Below, piece after piece: positions 49,867 through 60,258 of a stretch of 64,000 bases of DNA; within the stretch, counting starts at the first letter, position 1; each line of letters starts with the position of its first letter. Location of the stretch: positions 1,240,001 to 1,304,000 of the forward strand of contig NZ_CP010407.1 of the NCBI RefSeq assembly GCF_000830005.1, read 5' to 3'. The position numbers were made by a program, and so were the translations under genes. Under the pieces are notes generated by a model that did no database searches, was not told the origin of the DNA, and saw only the letters and a program-made list of their open reading frames with translations. Source of the DNA: Streptomyces vietnamensis (GTDB taxonomy: Bacteria; Actinomycetota; Actinomycetes; Streptomycetales; Streptomycetaceae).

Positions 49867-50556
49867 GTGTTCTACCAGTTGATGAAGTACGTCCTCCTCG
49901 GACCGCTCCTCAGGCTGCTGTTCCGGCCGCGGATCGAGGGGCTCGAACACATCCCGGAGGAGGGGGCCGCGATCGTCGCGGGCAATCACCTCTCCTTCTC
50001 CGACCACTTCCTGATGCCGGTGGTCCTGGACCGGCGGATCACCTTCCTCGCGAAGCAGGAGTACTTCACGGGGCCGGGTCTCAAGGGCCGGCTGACGGCC
50101 GCCTTCTTCCGGGCCGCCGGGCAGATCCCGGTGGACCGGTCGGGGAAGGAGGCCGGGCAGGCGGCGATCCGGGAGGGGCTCGGCGTCCTCGGCCGGGGCG
50201 AGCTCCTCGGGATCTACCCGGAGGGGACGCGTTCGCACGACGGGCGGCTCTACAAGGGCAAGGTGGGGGTGGCGGTGATGGCGCTGACCGCCGGGGTCCC
50301 GGTGGTGCCGTGCGCGATGGTGGGGACCTTCGAGATCCAGCCGCCGGGGAAGGTCGTGCCGAGGATCCGCCGGGTCACCATCCGGTTCGGGGAGCCGCTG
50401 GACTTCTCCCGGTTCGCCGGGTCGGCGGGCGAGAAGGCCGTGGTCCGCGCCGTGACCGACGAGATCATGTACGAGATCCTGCGCCTGTCGGGCCAGGAGT
50501 ACGTGGACGAGTACGCCACGGTGGTGAAGGCCGCGGGGACCGAGCCCTCCGAATAG
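49867..50556 (+). CDS. plsC: 1-acyl-sn-glycerol-3-phosphate acyltransferase
   Basis: Membrane-associated acyltransferase of 229 residues that makes phosphatidic acid. The catalytic NHLSFSD (HxxxxD) is at about residue 39, the substrate-binding FYPEGT-type motif appears as IYPEGTRSHDGRLYKGK, and VPVVPCAMVGT follows. GTG 49867 stands 6 bases after GGGGG; GTG 49840 is an alternative giving 9 more residues. It diverges from the DUF3048 gene. Confidence 0.87.
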   Translation: MFYQLMKYVLLGPLLRLLFRPRIEGLEHIPEEGAAIVAGNHLSFSDHFLMPVVLDRRITFLAKQEYFTGPGLKGRLTAAFFRAAGQIPVDRSGKEAGQAAIREGLGVLGRGELLGIYPEGTRSHDGRLYKGKVGVAVMALTAGVPVVPCAMVGTFEIQPPGKVVPRIRRVTIRFGEPLDFSRFAGSAGEKAVVRAVTDEIMYEILRLSGQEYVDEYATVVKAAGTEPSE

Positions 50557-50641
50557 TTCCCGCGCGGGGAACGCTGAGGGCGGATCCGCGCACGGCGCAA
50601 TCCCCTGGGCGGCCGCCCCGCGCACCCGTAGCGTCCCCTGC

Positions 50642-51679
50642 ATGACCAAGGGAAACGCGTTCGTGCTGGGTGCGACGGGACAGGTGGGGCGGGCGGCCGT
50701 GCGGGCGCTCGTCGCGGACGGCTGGGAGGTGACGGCCGCCTCGCGGGGCGGCGGCAGGGACGAGGGGTGGCCGGAGGAGGTGCGGTCGGTCCGGCTCGAC
50801 CGGAACGAGGACGGCGCGCTGGCGGCGGGGCTCGGTGACGGCGTCGACGTGCTCGTGGACATCGTCGCGTACGACCGGGGCCACGGACGGCAGTTGACCG
50901 GCCTCGCGGACCGGATCGGCTCGGCGGTGGTGGTGTCGAGCGGTGCCGTCTACGAGGACGAGAAGGGCCGCAGCTTCGACACCCAGGACCAGCCGGACGG
51001 CTTTCCCGCCTTCCCGGTGCCGGTCGCGGAGGAATGGCGGACGGTCGCGCCCGGCGACAGCACGTACGGCACCCGGAAGATCGCCCTGGAGCGGGAGTTG
51101 CTCGCGGCGGGCGAGGCGCTGCCGACGACACTGCTGCGGGCGGGCGCGATCCACGGCCCGTACTGTCCGGGGCCGCGCGAGCTGTGGTTCGTGAAGCGGG
51201 CACTCGACGGGAGGCCGGTGCGCCTGCTGTCGTACGGCGGCGCCTCGCGGTTCCACCCGGCGCACGTGGACAACCTCGCGGAGCTCGTCCGGCTCGCGGC
51301 GGCGAACCCGGGCAGCCGGGTGCTGAACGGCGCCGACCCGGAGGCGCCGACGGTGGCCGAGATCGGGGCGGCGATCGACGCCGTCCTGGGGGTGGAGAGC
51401 GAGACGGTGCTCATCGAGGGGGCGCCCCCGCAGGACCTCGTGGGGCTCACCCCGTGGACCGCGCCGCATCCCGTCGTCTACGACATGACGGCGGCCGAGC
51501 GCGAGTTGGGGTACCGGCCGGTGGTGTCGTACGCCGCGTCGCTGCCCGGGACCGTCGAGTGGCTGGCCGGACACCTGAAGGGGCGGGACTGGAGGGAGGC
51601 CTTCCCGGGGCTCGCGAAGTACGGGGTGGACTGGTTCGACTACGCGGCCGAGGACGCCTGGCTGGCGTCCCGGGCATGA
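50642..51679 (+). CDS. NAD-dependent epimerase/dehydratase (extended SDR)
   Basis: Rossmann-fold protein of 345 residues. The nucleotide motif FVLGATGQVGRAAVRAL is at the N-terminus, the active-site YxxxK is STYGTRKIALE, and SRFHPAHVDNLAELVRLAA is typical of sugar-nucleotide or nucleoside-type SDRs. The substrate is not identifiable. ATG 50642 has no Shine-Dalgarno; TAGCGT ends 7 bases before it, suggesting a leaderless message. A palindromic terminator follows the stop. Confidence 0.83.
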   Translation: MTKGNAFVLGATGQVGRAAVRALVADGWEVTAASRGGGRDEGWPEEVRSVRLDRNEDGALAAGLGDGVDVLVDIVAYDRGHGRQLTGLADRIGSAVVVSSGAVYEDEKGRSFDTQDQPDGFPAFPVPVAEEWRTVAPGDSTYGTRKIALERELLAAGEALPTTLLRAGAIHGPYCPGPRELWFVKRALDGRPVRLLSYGGASRFHPAHVDNLAELVRLAAANPGSRVLNGADPEAPTVAEIGAAIDAVLGVESETVLIEGAPPQDLVGLTPWTAPHPVVYDMTAAERELGYRPVVSYAASLPGTVEWLAGHLKGRDWREAFPGLAKYGVDWFDYAAEDAWLASRA

Positions 51680-51681
51680 CG

Positions 51682-51710
51682 AGAGGGGCGGCCGTCGGAC
51701 GGCCGCCCCT
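51682..51710. terminator. Palindromic terminator between epimerase and tripeptidyl aminopeptidase genes
   Basis: Arms of 14 bases (GAGGGGCGGCCGTC and its complement) are separated by a single base, lying between two convergent genes. The tip would open to a small loop. Confidence 0.78.
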
Positions 51711-51731
51711 CCCTTCAGACCGTGCGGGGTG

Positions 51732-53309
51732 TTACGGCTTGGGCGTGGCGTGCGGCTCGCACGTCACGTCCTCGCTGTCCACCTTGCCGGTGAGCAGGTA
51801 CGTCTCGACCCGCGGGTTGATGCAGGGGTTCACCAGGCCGGTGACGCCGTGCGAGCCCGCGTCCTTCTCAGTGATGAGACGCGAGTTCTTGAAGCGCTTG
51901 TGCAGCTCGACCGCGCCGGCGTACGGCGTCGCCGCGTCACGCTCGGACTGGACGATGAGCACCGGCGGCAGGCCCTTGCCGGTCTTGACCTGGGTCGGCT
52001 TCTGCTGCGGCGCGGACCAGGTGGCGCACGGCAGGTTCATCCAGGCGTTCGCCCAGGTCATGAACGGGTACTGCTCGTGGAGGGCCGAGTTGTCCCGGTC
52101 CCACCGGTTCCAGTTCGTCGGCCACGCCGAGTCGGCGCACTCGACGGCGGTGTAGACGGCGTTGCCGTTCTCCGACGCGATGTTGCCGACGGTGTCGGTG
52201 AGGTCCGCGGCGGCACCGTCGATGAGCGGCTGCGGGTCACCCGCGGCGTAGGCGCTCCAGGCCTGCGCGACCGGGACCCACGAGGAGTCGTAGTACGGAG
52301 CGCTCTGGAAGAAGCCGATGAGCTCGGCCGGACCGACCTTGCCGCCCAGGGGCTCCTTCTTGGCCGCGGCACGCAGGGTCACCCACTGCTGCTGGACCTT
52401 CTCCAGGGTGTCGCCGAGGTGGTACGTGGCGTCGTTCTGGGCGACCCAGGTCATCCAGTCCTTCAGACGACCCTCGAAGGCGATGTCCTGCTCCAGGTTG
52501 GCCTGGTACCAGATGTTGCTCTTCGCCGGGTTGACCACGCTGTCGACGATCATGCGACGCACGTGGTTCGGGTACAGCGTGCCGTAGACGGCGCCCAGGT
52601 AGGTGCCGTACGAGACGCCGATGAAGTTGAGCTTCTTCTCGCCGAGCGCGGCCCGGATGACGTCGAGGTCACGGGCGGTGTTGCGCGTCGTCATGTAGGG
52701 CAGCATGTCGCCGCTCTTCTCGGCGCAGCCCTTGGCGTACTCGGCGGCCAGCTTGCGCTGGGCGAGCTTGTCCGCCTCGCTGTCCGGGACCGGGTCGAGC
52801 TTCGGGCCCTTGACGAACTCGGTCGGGTCGACGCAGGAGATGGGCGCCGAGTGGCCGACACCGCGCGGGTCGAAGCCCACGAAGTCGTACGCCTTCGAGG
52901 TGTTCACCCAGAGCGGGTTCTTGGTGGTGACCCGGCGCGGGAAGCGCAGACCGGAACCGCCGGGGCCGCCCGGGTTGTAGAGCAGCGCGCCCTGGCGCTC
53001 GGCGGGCGTGCCGGTGGACACGGCGCGGTCCACGGCGAGCTTGATCTTCTTGCCGTAGGGCTTGGCGTAGTCGACCGGGACGGTGACCCAGCCGCACTGG
53101 ATGGGCTTGGCGAAGCCCCAGTCGGCCGGGCAGTCCTGCCAGTCGATGCCGGCCTTGGCGGCCTGGGCGGCGGCGATGGTCGCGCCGCGCGCCTCGTCGT
53201 CACGGTCATGGCCGGTGACGGCACCGGCCGTCGGTGCGGCCAGCGCGGTCGCCATGAGCGTGCCCGCTATCAGAGTGCCGGCAGAGCCGAGCACTGCTGT
53301 GCGTCTCAA
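51732..53309 (-). CDS. Secreted tripeptidyl aminopeptidase-like serine hydrolase, TTG start
   Basis: Exported alpha/beta hydrolase of 525 residues in the Streptomyces Tap/SlpD/SlpE family, which releases N-terminal tripeptides. The signal peptide spans about residues 1-30 (LIAGTLMATALAAPTAGA). The oxyanion region is YNPGGPGGSG, the nucleophile is the Ser in FIGVSYGTYLGA, the acid is in IVQSERDAATPYAGA and the His is in DAGSHGVTG; conserved Cys residues probably form disulfides. The TTG at 53309 stands just behind GGGAGG, and no ATG or GTG keeps the signal peptide. It sits between the epimerase and urease clusters. Confidence 0.9.
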   Translation of the reverse strand: MRRTAVLGSAGTLIAGTLMATALAAPTAGAVTGHDRDDEARGATIAAAQAAKAGIDWQDCPADWGFAKPIQCGWVTVPVDYAKPYGKKIKLAVDRAVSTGTPAERQGALLYNPGGPGGSGLRFPRRVTTKNPLWVNTSKAYDFVGFDPRGVGHSAPISCVDPTEFVKGPKLDPVPDSEADKLAQRKLAAEYAKGCAEKSGDMLPYMTTRNTARDLDVIRAALGEKKLNFIGVSYGTYLGAVYGTLYPNHVRRMIVDSVVNPAKSNIWYQANLEQDIAFEGRLKDWMTWVAQNDATYHLGDTLEKVQQQWVTLRAAAKKEPLGGKVGPAELIGFFQSAPYYDSSWVPVAQAWSAYAAGDPQPLIDGAAADLTDTVGNIASENGNAVYTAVECADSAWPTNWNRWDRDNSALHEQYPFMTWANAWMNLPCATWSAPQQKPTQVKTGKGLPPVLIVQSERDAATPYAGAVELHKRFKNSRLITEKDAGSHGVTGLVNPCINPRVETYLLTGKVDSEDVTCEPHATPKP

Positions 53310-53452
53310 TGATCCTCCCCCTGAAGGAGTCTGTGTGTCCGGGGGATCCTTTCGTCACTGAGGCTCAGGATGTAAGGGCGTACACGTGTTTCTTTGCCGA
53401 ACCAATAACCGGTGAGTGGTGTACCGCTGAGCGGTACGGCTTCGAGGAAGGG

Positions 53453-54192
53453 TCAGAACGGGGCGAGTTCAGACAAAGCCGCGTCGAGGAGTCGGCGCAG
53501 TGCGAGCGCGTCCGGGGCGACGGCGGTGGCGAGGGCCGCGGGTCCGGCGAGCGGACTGACCACGGCGTTCTCCCCGTACAGCCGCGCCTCCACCGGCTTC
53601 TTCTCGAACGCAGGGTCGACGACGAGGAGTTGGCCGGTGGCCCGGTGGCCGCCGAGGACCGCTCCGCCGTCCCAGCCGCCGGGCGCGCCGGGTCCGAAGG
53701 CCAGCTCCTGGTCGAACAGGGGGCGGCCGGCGCGGCGGACGGTGAGCCGGGTGGTGAGGGCGCCGGGCGGCTCCCCGTGCCGGCCGAGGACCTGTTCCTC
53801 TCGCAGGACGAGACGCGCGGTGGGCGCGAGGTCGACGGTGGTGCGCATCCGCAGGTGCGAGCCGGTGGCGGAGACGAGCTGCTCGGGCAGCCAGCGGAGC
53901 ACCGCGTTCTCGCCGACGGTGATCCGGACATCGTACGTGGCGGGGTCGGCGCTCCGGCCGGGCAGGGCCAGGGTGGCGGCGGCCGAGTCGACCAGGAGCC
54001 GGGCCCCGTCCCGTACCTCGGTCTCGATCGCGAGCCGGTCGCCGCCGAGCGGGGCGCTCATCGCCCCGACGACGGTGACCCGGGTGTACGGTCCGGCGGC
54101 CCGGGTGCGGCGCAGGGCGAGGGGGCCGTCGCTCACCAGGAGCGGAAGCCCGCCGTCGGCGTCGGCGGCGATCCGGGCGGTGGCGCGCAGGC

Positions 54193-54205
<13 letters not shown>
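53453..54205 (-). CDS. ureD: Urease accessory protein UreD
   Basis: Scaffold of 250 residues for nickel delivery to apo-urease (UreD/UreH). Family stretches are [34 protein letters not shown] and [21 protein letters not shown] 54205 overlaps the ureG 3' end by 13 bases, so it is the last gene of the ureABCFGD operon. The UreD-UreF-UreG complex loads two Ni ions and CO2 onto UreC. Confidence 0.9.
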
Positions 54206-54870
<665 letters not shown>

Positions 54871-54887
54871 GGGGGACTCCACGGTGT

Positions 54888-55550
54888 TCAGGAGGCGAAG
54901 AGGCGGACGGGCCAGGCCGCGTGCTGTTCGGCGGTGAGGTCGAGCAGCGGCGCGGAGGCGGCGGGCAGGGCGTCGACGCCCTCCCTGGCGGCCGCGGCGG
55001 CGCGCTCGGCGACCTGGTCCATCTCGGGGGCGAGGCGGGCGAGGACGGCGGTGGCCTGGTAGGGGTCGAGGCTGAGGAGGCGGACGGCCGCGGTCGCCGG
55101 GCCGCCGACCGTCTCGTACGCGATGCAGTGCGCCGCGTCCTCGGGGTCGAGTCCGGCGGCCCGGGCGGCGGTGCCGAGGACGACGGGCTGGTGGGCGCCG
55201 CGCGGGAACGCGGCGGCCAGCGCGTCGAGTTCGGGGCTCGGCCAGGTGGCGCGGGCGGCCCGCATCAGCTGGCGGCCGAGCTTGCGGGCGGCGGCGCGCA
55301 GGGCCGCCGAGGGGGTGCGGGCGTCGGCCGCCGCGTCGAGCTCATACGGGTCGAGTCCGTGCGCGGCCCCGGCGGCGAGCGCCGCCGAGGTGAGGCCCGT
55401 GGTGTGCAGGCGGCCCCGGCAGAAGGCCTCCAGGCCGGCGGCGTCCTTGATGCGGCCGGCCTTGACGGCGGCCTCGGCGCCGCCGGAGTGGGCGTGCCCA
55501 CCGGCGGGGAAGCGCCCGTCGGCGAGCACGAGGAGAGCGGAGCGCGACAT
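54888..55550 (-). CDS. ureF: Urease accessory protein UreF
   Basis: All-helical protein of 220 residues that bridges UreD and UreG. It starts with [19 protein letters not shown], which matches the conserved UreF segment 'LxDSxFPxGxxxHSxG'. An Ala/Leu-rich helical body and [19 protein letters not shown] at the end follow. ATG 55550 shares a base with the ureC stop (TGATG). The next gene, ureG, begins 17 bases later. Confidence 0.9.
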   Translation of the reverse strand: MSRSALLVLADGRFPAGGHAHSGGAEAAVKAGRIKDAAGLEAFCRGRLHTTGLTSAALAAGAAHGLDPYELDAAADARTPSAALRAAARKLGRQLMRAARATWPSPELDALAAAFPRGAHQPVVLGTAARAAGLDPEDAAHCIAYETVGGPATAAVRLLSLDPYQATAVLARLAPEMDQVAERAAAAAREGVDALPAASAPLLDLTAEQHAAWPVRLFAS

Positions 55551-57271
55551 CAGAAGAGGAAGTAGCGCTGGGCCATGGGCAGTTCGGCGGCGGGCGCCGG
55601 TTCGACCGCCTCGCCGTCGATGGTCACCGAGAAGGTGTCGGCGTCGACCTCGACCCGGGGCAGGGCGTCGTTCTCCCGCATGTCGGCCTTGGTGACCCGC
55701 CGGGTGGAGCCGATGGCGGCGAACTCCTTGTGCAGGCCGAGCTTCCGGGGCAGGTCGTCCTCGATGGCCGCCTGGGCGACGAAGTTGACCGAGCCGGCCG
55801 CCGCGGCCCGGCCGAGCGCGCCGAACATCGGGCGGGGCAGGACCGGCTGGGGCGTGGGGATGGAGGCGTTGGCGTCGCCCATCTGCGCGTACGCGATCTG
55901 GCCGCCCTTGACGACGACGAGCGGCTTCACGCCGAAGAAGGCGGGCTCCCAGAGGACCAGGTCGGCGAGCTTGCCGGGCTCGACCGAGCCGATGAGGTGG
56001 GCCATGCCCTGGGCGACGGCCGGGTTGATCGTGTACTTGGCGACGTAGCGGCGGGCCCGGTGGTTGTCGGCGGCCCCGTCGCCGGGCAGGGCGCCGCGCC
56101 GCTTCTTCATGACGTGGGCGGTCTGCCAGGTCCGCATGATCACCTCGCCGATCCGGCCCATGGCCTGGGAGTCGGAGGAGATGATCGAGATGGCGCCCAG
56201 GTCGTGGAGGACGTCCTCGGCGGCGATGGTGGAGGGCCGGATGCGGGACTCCGCGAAGGCGAGGTCCTCGGGGACGGCCGGGTTGAGGTGGTGGCAGACC
56301 ATCAGCATGTCGAGGTGTTCCTCGATGGTGTTGACGGTGTGCGGCCGGGTCGGGTTGGTGGAGCTGGGCAGGACGTACGGCTCGGAGACCACCGTGATGA
56401 TGTCGGGGGCGTGCCCGCCGCCGGCGCCTTCCGTGTGGTACGCGTGGATCGTGCGTCCGGCGATGGCGGCGAGGGTGTCGCCGACGAAGCCCGCCTCGTT
56501 CAGGGTGTCGGTGTGGATGGCGAGCTGGGCGCCCGTCTCCTCGCACACGCTCAGACAGGCGTCGATGACGGCGGGGGTGGCGCCCCAGTCCTCGTGGATC
56601 TTGAAGCCGAGCGCGCCGCCGCGCAGCTGGGAGTGCATCGCCTCCCGGGACATCGTGTTGCCCTTGCCGAGCAGGCCGATGTTGACGGGGAAGGTGTCCA
56701 GGGCCTCGAACATCCGGGCCATGTGCCAGGGGCCGGGCGTGATCGTGGTCGCCTTGGTGCCCTCGGCCGGTCCGGTGCCGCCGCCGACGAGGGTGGTGAC
56801 GCCGGTGGCGAGGGCCTGCTCGACGACGGTCGGCGAGATGAAGTGGACGTGGGTGTCGACGGCTCCGGCGGTGACGATCCGGCCGTTGCCGACGATGATC
56901 TCGGTCTCGGGGCCGATGACGAGGTCGGGGTGGACTCCGTCCATGGTGTCGGGGTTGCCGGCCTTGCCGAGGGCGGTGATCCGGCCGTCCCGGATGCCGA
57001 TGTCCGCCTTGACGACGCCCCAGTGGTCGATGACCACGGCGCCGGTGATGACGGTGTCGGGGGCGCCCTCGGCGCGGGTGGTGCGGGCCTGGCCCATGGA
57101 CTCGCGGACGACCTTGCCGCCGCCGAAGACGGCCTCCTCGCCGGCGCGGCCGGGGCCGCCGCAGCGGTCCTCCTCGATCTCGACGAGGAGGTCGGTGTCG
57201 GCGAGGCGGATGCGGTCGCCGGTGGTGGGGCCGAACAGGTCGGCGTAGACGGCGCGGTGGAGGTCAGGCAC
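55550..57271 (-). CDS. ureC: Urease alpha subunit
   Basis: Catalytic subunit of 573 residues that hydrolyses urea to ammonia and carbamate. The dinickel ligands are all present: His pair in [10 protein letters not shown], the carbamylated Lys in GFKIHEDWG, His in [12 protein letters not shown], His in [12 protein letters not shown], and Asp in [13 protein letters not shown]. The mobile flap His/Cys is in MVCHHLNP. It overlaps ureB by 8 bases and ureF by one base. This is a full-length, apparently active enzyme. Confidence 0.97.
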   Translation of the reverse strand: MPDLHRAVYADLFGPTTGDRIRLADTDLLVEIEEDRCGGPGRAGEEAVFGGGKVVRESMGQARTTRAEGAPDTVITGAVVIDHWGVVKADIGIRDGRITALGKAGNPDTMDGVHPDLVIGPETEIIVGNGRIVTAGAVDTHVHFISPTVVEQALATGVTTLVGGGTGPAEGTKATTITPGPWHMARMFEALDTFPVNIGLLGKGNTMSREAMHSQLRGGALGFKIHEDWGATPAVIDACLSVCEETGAQLAIHTDTLNEAGFVGDTLAAIAGRTIHAYHTEGAGGGHAPDIITVVSEPYVLPSSTNPTRPHTVNTIEEHLDMLMVCHHLNPAVPEDLAFAESRIRPSTIAAEDVLHDLGAISIISSDSQAMGRIGEVIMRTWQTAHVMKKRRGALPGDGAADNHRARRYVAKYTINPAVAQGMAHLIGSVEPGKLADLVLWEPAFFGVKPLVVVKGGQIAYAQMGDANASIPTPQPVLPRPMFGALGRAAAAGSVNFVAQAAIEDDLPRKLGLHKEFAAIGSTRRVTKADMRENDALPRVEVDADTFSVTIDGEAVEPAPAAELPMAQRYFLF

Positions 57272-57623
57272 GGTCGCCGTCCTTGTCCTGATCGGTGAGG
57301 TCGAGGGGGCCGGGGACGTCGAGGGGGCCCGCGGTCTCGCCGCGCAGGCCGGGCACGATCCGGCGGCCGGCGATCGGAACGAGCTCGACCTCGACGGGGA
57401 TGCCGGGCTCGAAGCGGACGGCGGTCCCGGCGGCGATGTGCAGGCGCTGCCCGTGGGCTGCGGCGCGGTCGAAGTCCAGGCCGGGGTTGACCTCGGCGAA
57501 GTGGTAGTGCGAGCCGACCTGGACGGGCCGGTCGGCGGCGTTGAGGACGGTCAGTCGGGTGACGGGACGCCCTTCGTTGAGGGCGACGGGGCCGTCCGCG
57601 TACAGGATCTCTCCGGGGATCAT
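57264..57623 (-). CDS. ureB: Urease beta subunit
   Basis: Structural subunit of 119 residues. It shows the family start [19 protein letters not shown], then [28 protein letters not shown] and [10 protein letters not shown]. An Asp/Lys-rich tail follows. It overlaps ureC by 8 bases and starts 13 bases after ureA, so ureA, ureB and ureC are separate genes here, not fused. Confidence 0.95.
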   Translation of the reverse strand: MIPGEILYADGPVALNEGRPVTRLTVLNAADRPVQVGSHYHFAEVNPGLDFDRAAAHGQRLHIAAGTAVRFEPGIPVEVELVPIAGRRIVPGLRGETAGPLDVPGPLDLTDQDKDGDRA

Positions 57624-57636
57624 CGGTGGCCGCCCG

Positions 57637-57939
<303 letters not shown>

Positions 57940-58001
57940 TCTTCCACCTCACAGTCGGTCGACCGGGACGGGACCCGGACAGCTGCGGACCCTACCGACC
58001 G

Positions 58002-58081
58002 TCAACACTCTGTTGAACTGCGGAGATGCGCTGCGCGGCCAGACATTGCACGTTAGGGCGAAAGTTTTTCCGGCTCGTTAA
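58002..58081 (-). promoter_or_regulatory. Candidate urease promoter region with inverted repeat and possible GlnR box
   Basis: Read on the minus strand toward ureA, TTAAC-6-GAAAA (plus 58066-58081) resembles the actinomycete GlnR half-site TnAC-n6-GaAA. An inverted repeat TCAACA-3-TGTTGA lies at 58002-58016, and a TAGGGT -10-like hexamer lies just downstream. GlnR control of urease is known in Streptomyces. The second GlnR half-site is not evident, so this is tentative. Confidence 0.35.
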
Positions 58082-58103
58082 CTCCGACTTTGCGATCTCA
58101 TGA

Positions 58104-58736
58104 TCATCCGATCGGAACGTCGCCTTCCGGCATGGACATCGACATCAGGCCACGCAGCCCGTCCTCCAGGACCTCGACGGACACGTCGCCGAAGAGCGCC
58201 TGCTGGGCGATGAAACCCTGGGCGGTGGCGATGAGGGTGCGTGCCACATGGTCGGAAGGGACGTCGGCGCGGAGGAGGCCGTTCTCCCGGTAGGCGGTGA
58301 CGAGCCTCGTCCACGCGACCCGCATCCCGTGGTAGCCCTCGGAGAGGGTCCCGGCCAGCTGCTCGTTACGCAGGGTCTCCGTCCAGACCTGGACGATCAG
58401 GCGCGCGAAGGCCTGCCGGTCGGCGCCCTCGATCCGCTCCTCCAGGAAGAGCCGGAGCACCGCGCCGAGGAGGACGTCGGGGGTGGGCGGCGGGGTGGCG
58501 CGGGACGCCTCCTCGAAGGCGCTCCGGATGCCGGCGAAGGCCTCGGTCGCGATGGCCCCGATCAGCTCCTCCTTGCCGCGGAAGTAGCGGTAGACCGCGC
58601 CCGCGGACAGACCCACCTCGGCGAGCACGTCCTGCATGGACGTGGCGTGGAAGCCGTTGCGGGCGAAGCAGCGCGCGGCGCCGTCGAGGATCTGGCGGCG
58701 GCGGGCGTCGAGGTGTTCCTGGGAGACACGTGCCAT
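58104..58736 (-). CDS. TetR/AcrR-family regulator
   Basis: Repressor of 210 residues. The N-terminal helix-turn-helix is ILDGAARCFARNGFHATSMQDV followed by AEVGLSAGAVYRYFRGKEELI, and a C-terminal TetR_C-like domain carries the ligand site. ATG 58736 has no Shine-Dalgarno. A TAGGTT hexamer ends 6 bases upstream and is paired with TTGTCA at 17 bases, pointing to a leaderless transcript. A GAATG-TT-CATTC palindrome fills the spacer of this promoter, so autorepression is likely. It diverges from a membrane-protein gene, its probable target. Confidence 0.9.
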   Translation of the reverse strand: MARVSQEHLDARRRQILDGAARCFARNGFHATSMQDVLAEVGLSAGAVYRYFRGKEELIGAIATEAFAGIRSAFEEASRATPPPTPDVLLGAVLRLFLEERIEGADRQAFARLIVQVWTETLRNEQLAGTLSEGYHGMRVAWTRLVTAYRENGLLRADVPSDHVARTLIATAQGFIAQQALFGDVSVEVLEDGLRGLMSMSMPEGDVPIG

Positions 58737-58742
58737 GGGCAG

Positions 58743-58771
58743 AACCTAAAACGAATGTTCATTCTTGACAA
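58743..58771 (-). promoter_or_regulatory. TetR promoter with embedded operator
   Basis: On the minus strand TTGTCA (58766-58771) and TAGGTT (58743-58748) are 17 bases apart. Inside the spacer is the perfect palindrome GAATGTTCATTC (58753-58764). A related stretch, AAAACGAACGATCCTTC, recurs at about 58805-58821 near the divergent membrane-protein gene and may be a second, weaker site. Confidence 0.6.
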
Positions 58772-58840
58772 CTTCCACGACGCGGCGCACGCTGGGGCCG
58801 ATGTAAAACGAACGATCCTTCTCTTTGAATCGAGGCCCTC

Positions 58841-59836
58841 ATGTCCGCCGCCACCGCCCCCTCGGCCGCCGGGCGCAGAACCCTCGCGGTGCTCGCACTG
58901 ATACCGGTCGTCGCCGCCCTCGCCCTCGCGGTCTTCGCCTGGCCCGCCGCGCGCATCGCACCCCGCGACCTGCCGATCGGCGTGGCCGGTCCCGCCGCCG
59001 CGGCCGACGCGGTCGAGCGGCAGCTCGGCCGGCACGAGGGGGCCTTCGAGATCCACCGGTACGAGGACGCCGAGGCCGCCCGGACCGCGATCGAGGACCG
59101 CGATGTATACGGAGCCGTGGTCGTGACCCCGCGCGGCACGGAGCTCCTCACCGCCTCCGCGGGCAGCCCCGTCGTGGCCGGGCTGCTGCGTGAGGCCGTG
59201 GCCGCGCAGGCCCCCGCGGGGACACCGGTCCCGGTCACGGACGTGGTGGCCGCACCGGCCGGCGACCCCCGGGGCGCCGTGCTCGGCGCGAGCCTGCTGC
59301 CCCTCGCCATCGTCGGGGCGGCCACCGGCGCCGCCACCGTGCTGCTCGGCCTGCGCGGGGTCAGGGCGGTCGTGACCCTGGTCGGCGCGGCGGCGCTCGC
59401 GGGTCTGGTGGGTGCGGCGCTCGCGGACAGCTGGCTCGGGGCGCTGACCGGTGACTGGTGGGCGGAGGCCGGGGTCCTCGGCCTGACCGTCCTGGCGATC
59501 GGCTCGGCCTTCGCGGGGTTCGCGACGCTGCTCGGCAAGGCCGGCTTCGGACTCGCGGCCACGCTGACGATCCTGCTCGGCAACGCGTTCTCGGGGATGT
59601 CGAGCGCGCCGCAGCTGCTGCCCACCGGGGTGGGCGCGCTCGGCCAGTGGCTGCCGCCGGGCGCCGGGGGCTCGGCCCTGCGGTCCGTCTCCGCCTTCGA
59701 CGGCGCGGCCGCGGGCGGCCCGCTCCTCGTCCTCTCCCTCTGGGCGGTGGCGGGTCTGACCGTGACCGCGTTCGGCGCGCGGCGCCGCGCGGAGGCGGCC
59801 CCCGCCACGGAGCCCGCACCGGTGCCGGTGGGCTGA
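58841..59836 (+). CDS. Membrane protein, YhgE/ABC-2 permease-like
   Basis: A 331-residue protein with one N-terminal transmembrane helix (about 15-36), an extracytoplasmic domain (about 37-140, containing YEDAEAARTAIEDRDVYGAVVV) and five to six C-terminal helices (about 145-320). This matches YhgE/Pip or ABC-2 permease-type proteins, which take part in export of lipids or drugs without an ATPase encoded beside them here. ATG 58841 follows GAGG. It diverges from a TetR gene whose operator-like palindrome lies between them, so induction by a toxic ligand is plausible. Confidence 0.7.
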   Translation: MSAATAPSAAGRRTLAVLALIPVVAALALAVFAWPAARIAPRDLPIGVAGPAAAADAVERQLGRHEGAFEIHRYEDAEAARTAIEDRDVYGAVVVTPRGTELLTASAGSPVVAGLLREAVAAQAPAGTPVPVTDVVAAPAGDPRGAVLGASLLPLAIVGAATGAATVLLGLRGVRAVVTLVGAAALAGLVGAALADSWLGALTGDWWAEAGVLGLTVLAIGSAFAGFATLLGKAGFGLAATLTILLGNAFSGMSSAPQLLPTGVGALGQWLPPGAGGSALRSVSAFDGAAAGGPLLVLSLWAVAGLTVTAFGARRRAEAAPATEPAPVPVG

Positions 59837-59855
59837 GGCCCGCACCCGAGAACGG

Positions 59856-59896
59856 CCGCGTACCCCCGCTGTAGCGGACGGGGGTACGCGGCTTTT
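59856..59896. terminator. Classic intrinsic terminator with T-run
   Basis: A perfect 13-bp stem (CCGCGTACCCCCG and its complement, 59856-59868 and 59879-59891) with a 10-base loop is followed on the plus strand by CTTTT. It ends the membrane-protein gene and lies 20 bases beyond the antitoxin stop on the other strand. Confidence 0.85.
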
Positions 59897-59916
59897 CGCT
59901 TGCTGTCAGCGTGCGG

Positions 59917-60195
59917 TCAGGACGTGCCGGGCTCGCGGTGGTGGGCGGCGATGCCGAAGCGGCGCTGTTCGCCGGGAGCGGAGTCGACCGGGTGGAGGCC
60001 GGAGAGGGAGCTGACCACCTGCTCGTCGGCCGGCTTCTCCGCCGCCTCGAGTTCTTCCAGGTCAGCGGCGGAGACCAGGGCGACGAGCGGCTTCCCGTGG
60101 CGGGTGACCACGACGCGCTCACCGCCGTACACGACGCGGTTGATGAGGTCGGCGAGCTCAGCCCGCGCTTGCGTCACCGGGATCTCGTAGGTCAT
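59917..60195 (-). CDS. Orphan Phd/YefM-family antitoxin
   Basis: A 92-residue protein with the Phd/YefM N-terminal DNA-binding fold: [21 protein letters not shown], then [23 protein letters not shown], and an extended C-terminus normally used to wrap the toxin. No toxin gene (YoeB, Doc or RelE) is adjacent: a terminator follows 20 bases after the stop, and the gene upstream is divergent. ATG 60195 is 7 bases after TAAGAT, and an SD-like GAGGAG stands only 1 base before it, so a leaderless message is likely. The intergenic region has TGTACA-type hexamers known as YefM operator cores. Confidence 0.82.
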   Translation of the reverse strand: MTYEIPVTQARAELADLINRVVYGGERVVVTRHGKPLVALVSAADLEELEAAEKPADEQVVSSLSGLHPVDSAPGEQRRFGIAAHHREPGTS

Positions 60196-60210
60196 GCTCC
60201 TCATCTTACG

Positions 60211-60240
60211 GTCTGTACGTCCTGTACATTTTTTACAGAC
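60211..60240. promoter_or_regulatory. YefM-like operator over the clpP-like promoter
   Basis: TGTACG (60214-60219) and a perfect TGTACA (60223-60228) lie inside a longer inverted repeat with 7-base arms GTCTGTA (60211-60217) and TACAGAC (60234-60240). The TGTACA core is the hexamer recognised by E. coli YefM. TACATT (60225-60230), a possible -10 for the clpP-like gene, overlaps it, so occupation should block that promoter. Confidence 0.5.
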
Positions 60241-60258
60241 AGCTGGAGGTGCTCAGCC

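Noticed and set aside
59917..60195. Complete toxin-antitoxin module
   Set aside because: Only the antitoxin is present. No toxin frame lies on either side before the terminator or the divergent clpP-like gene.
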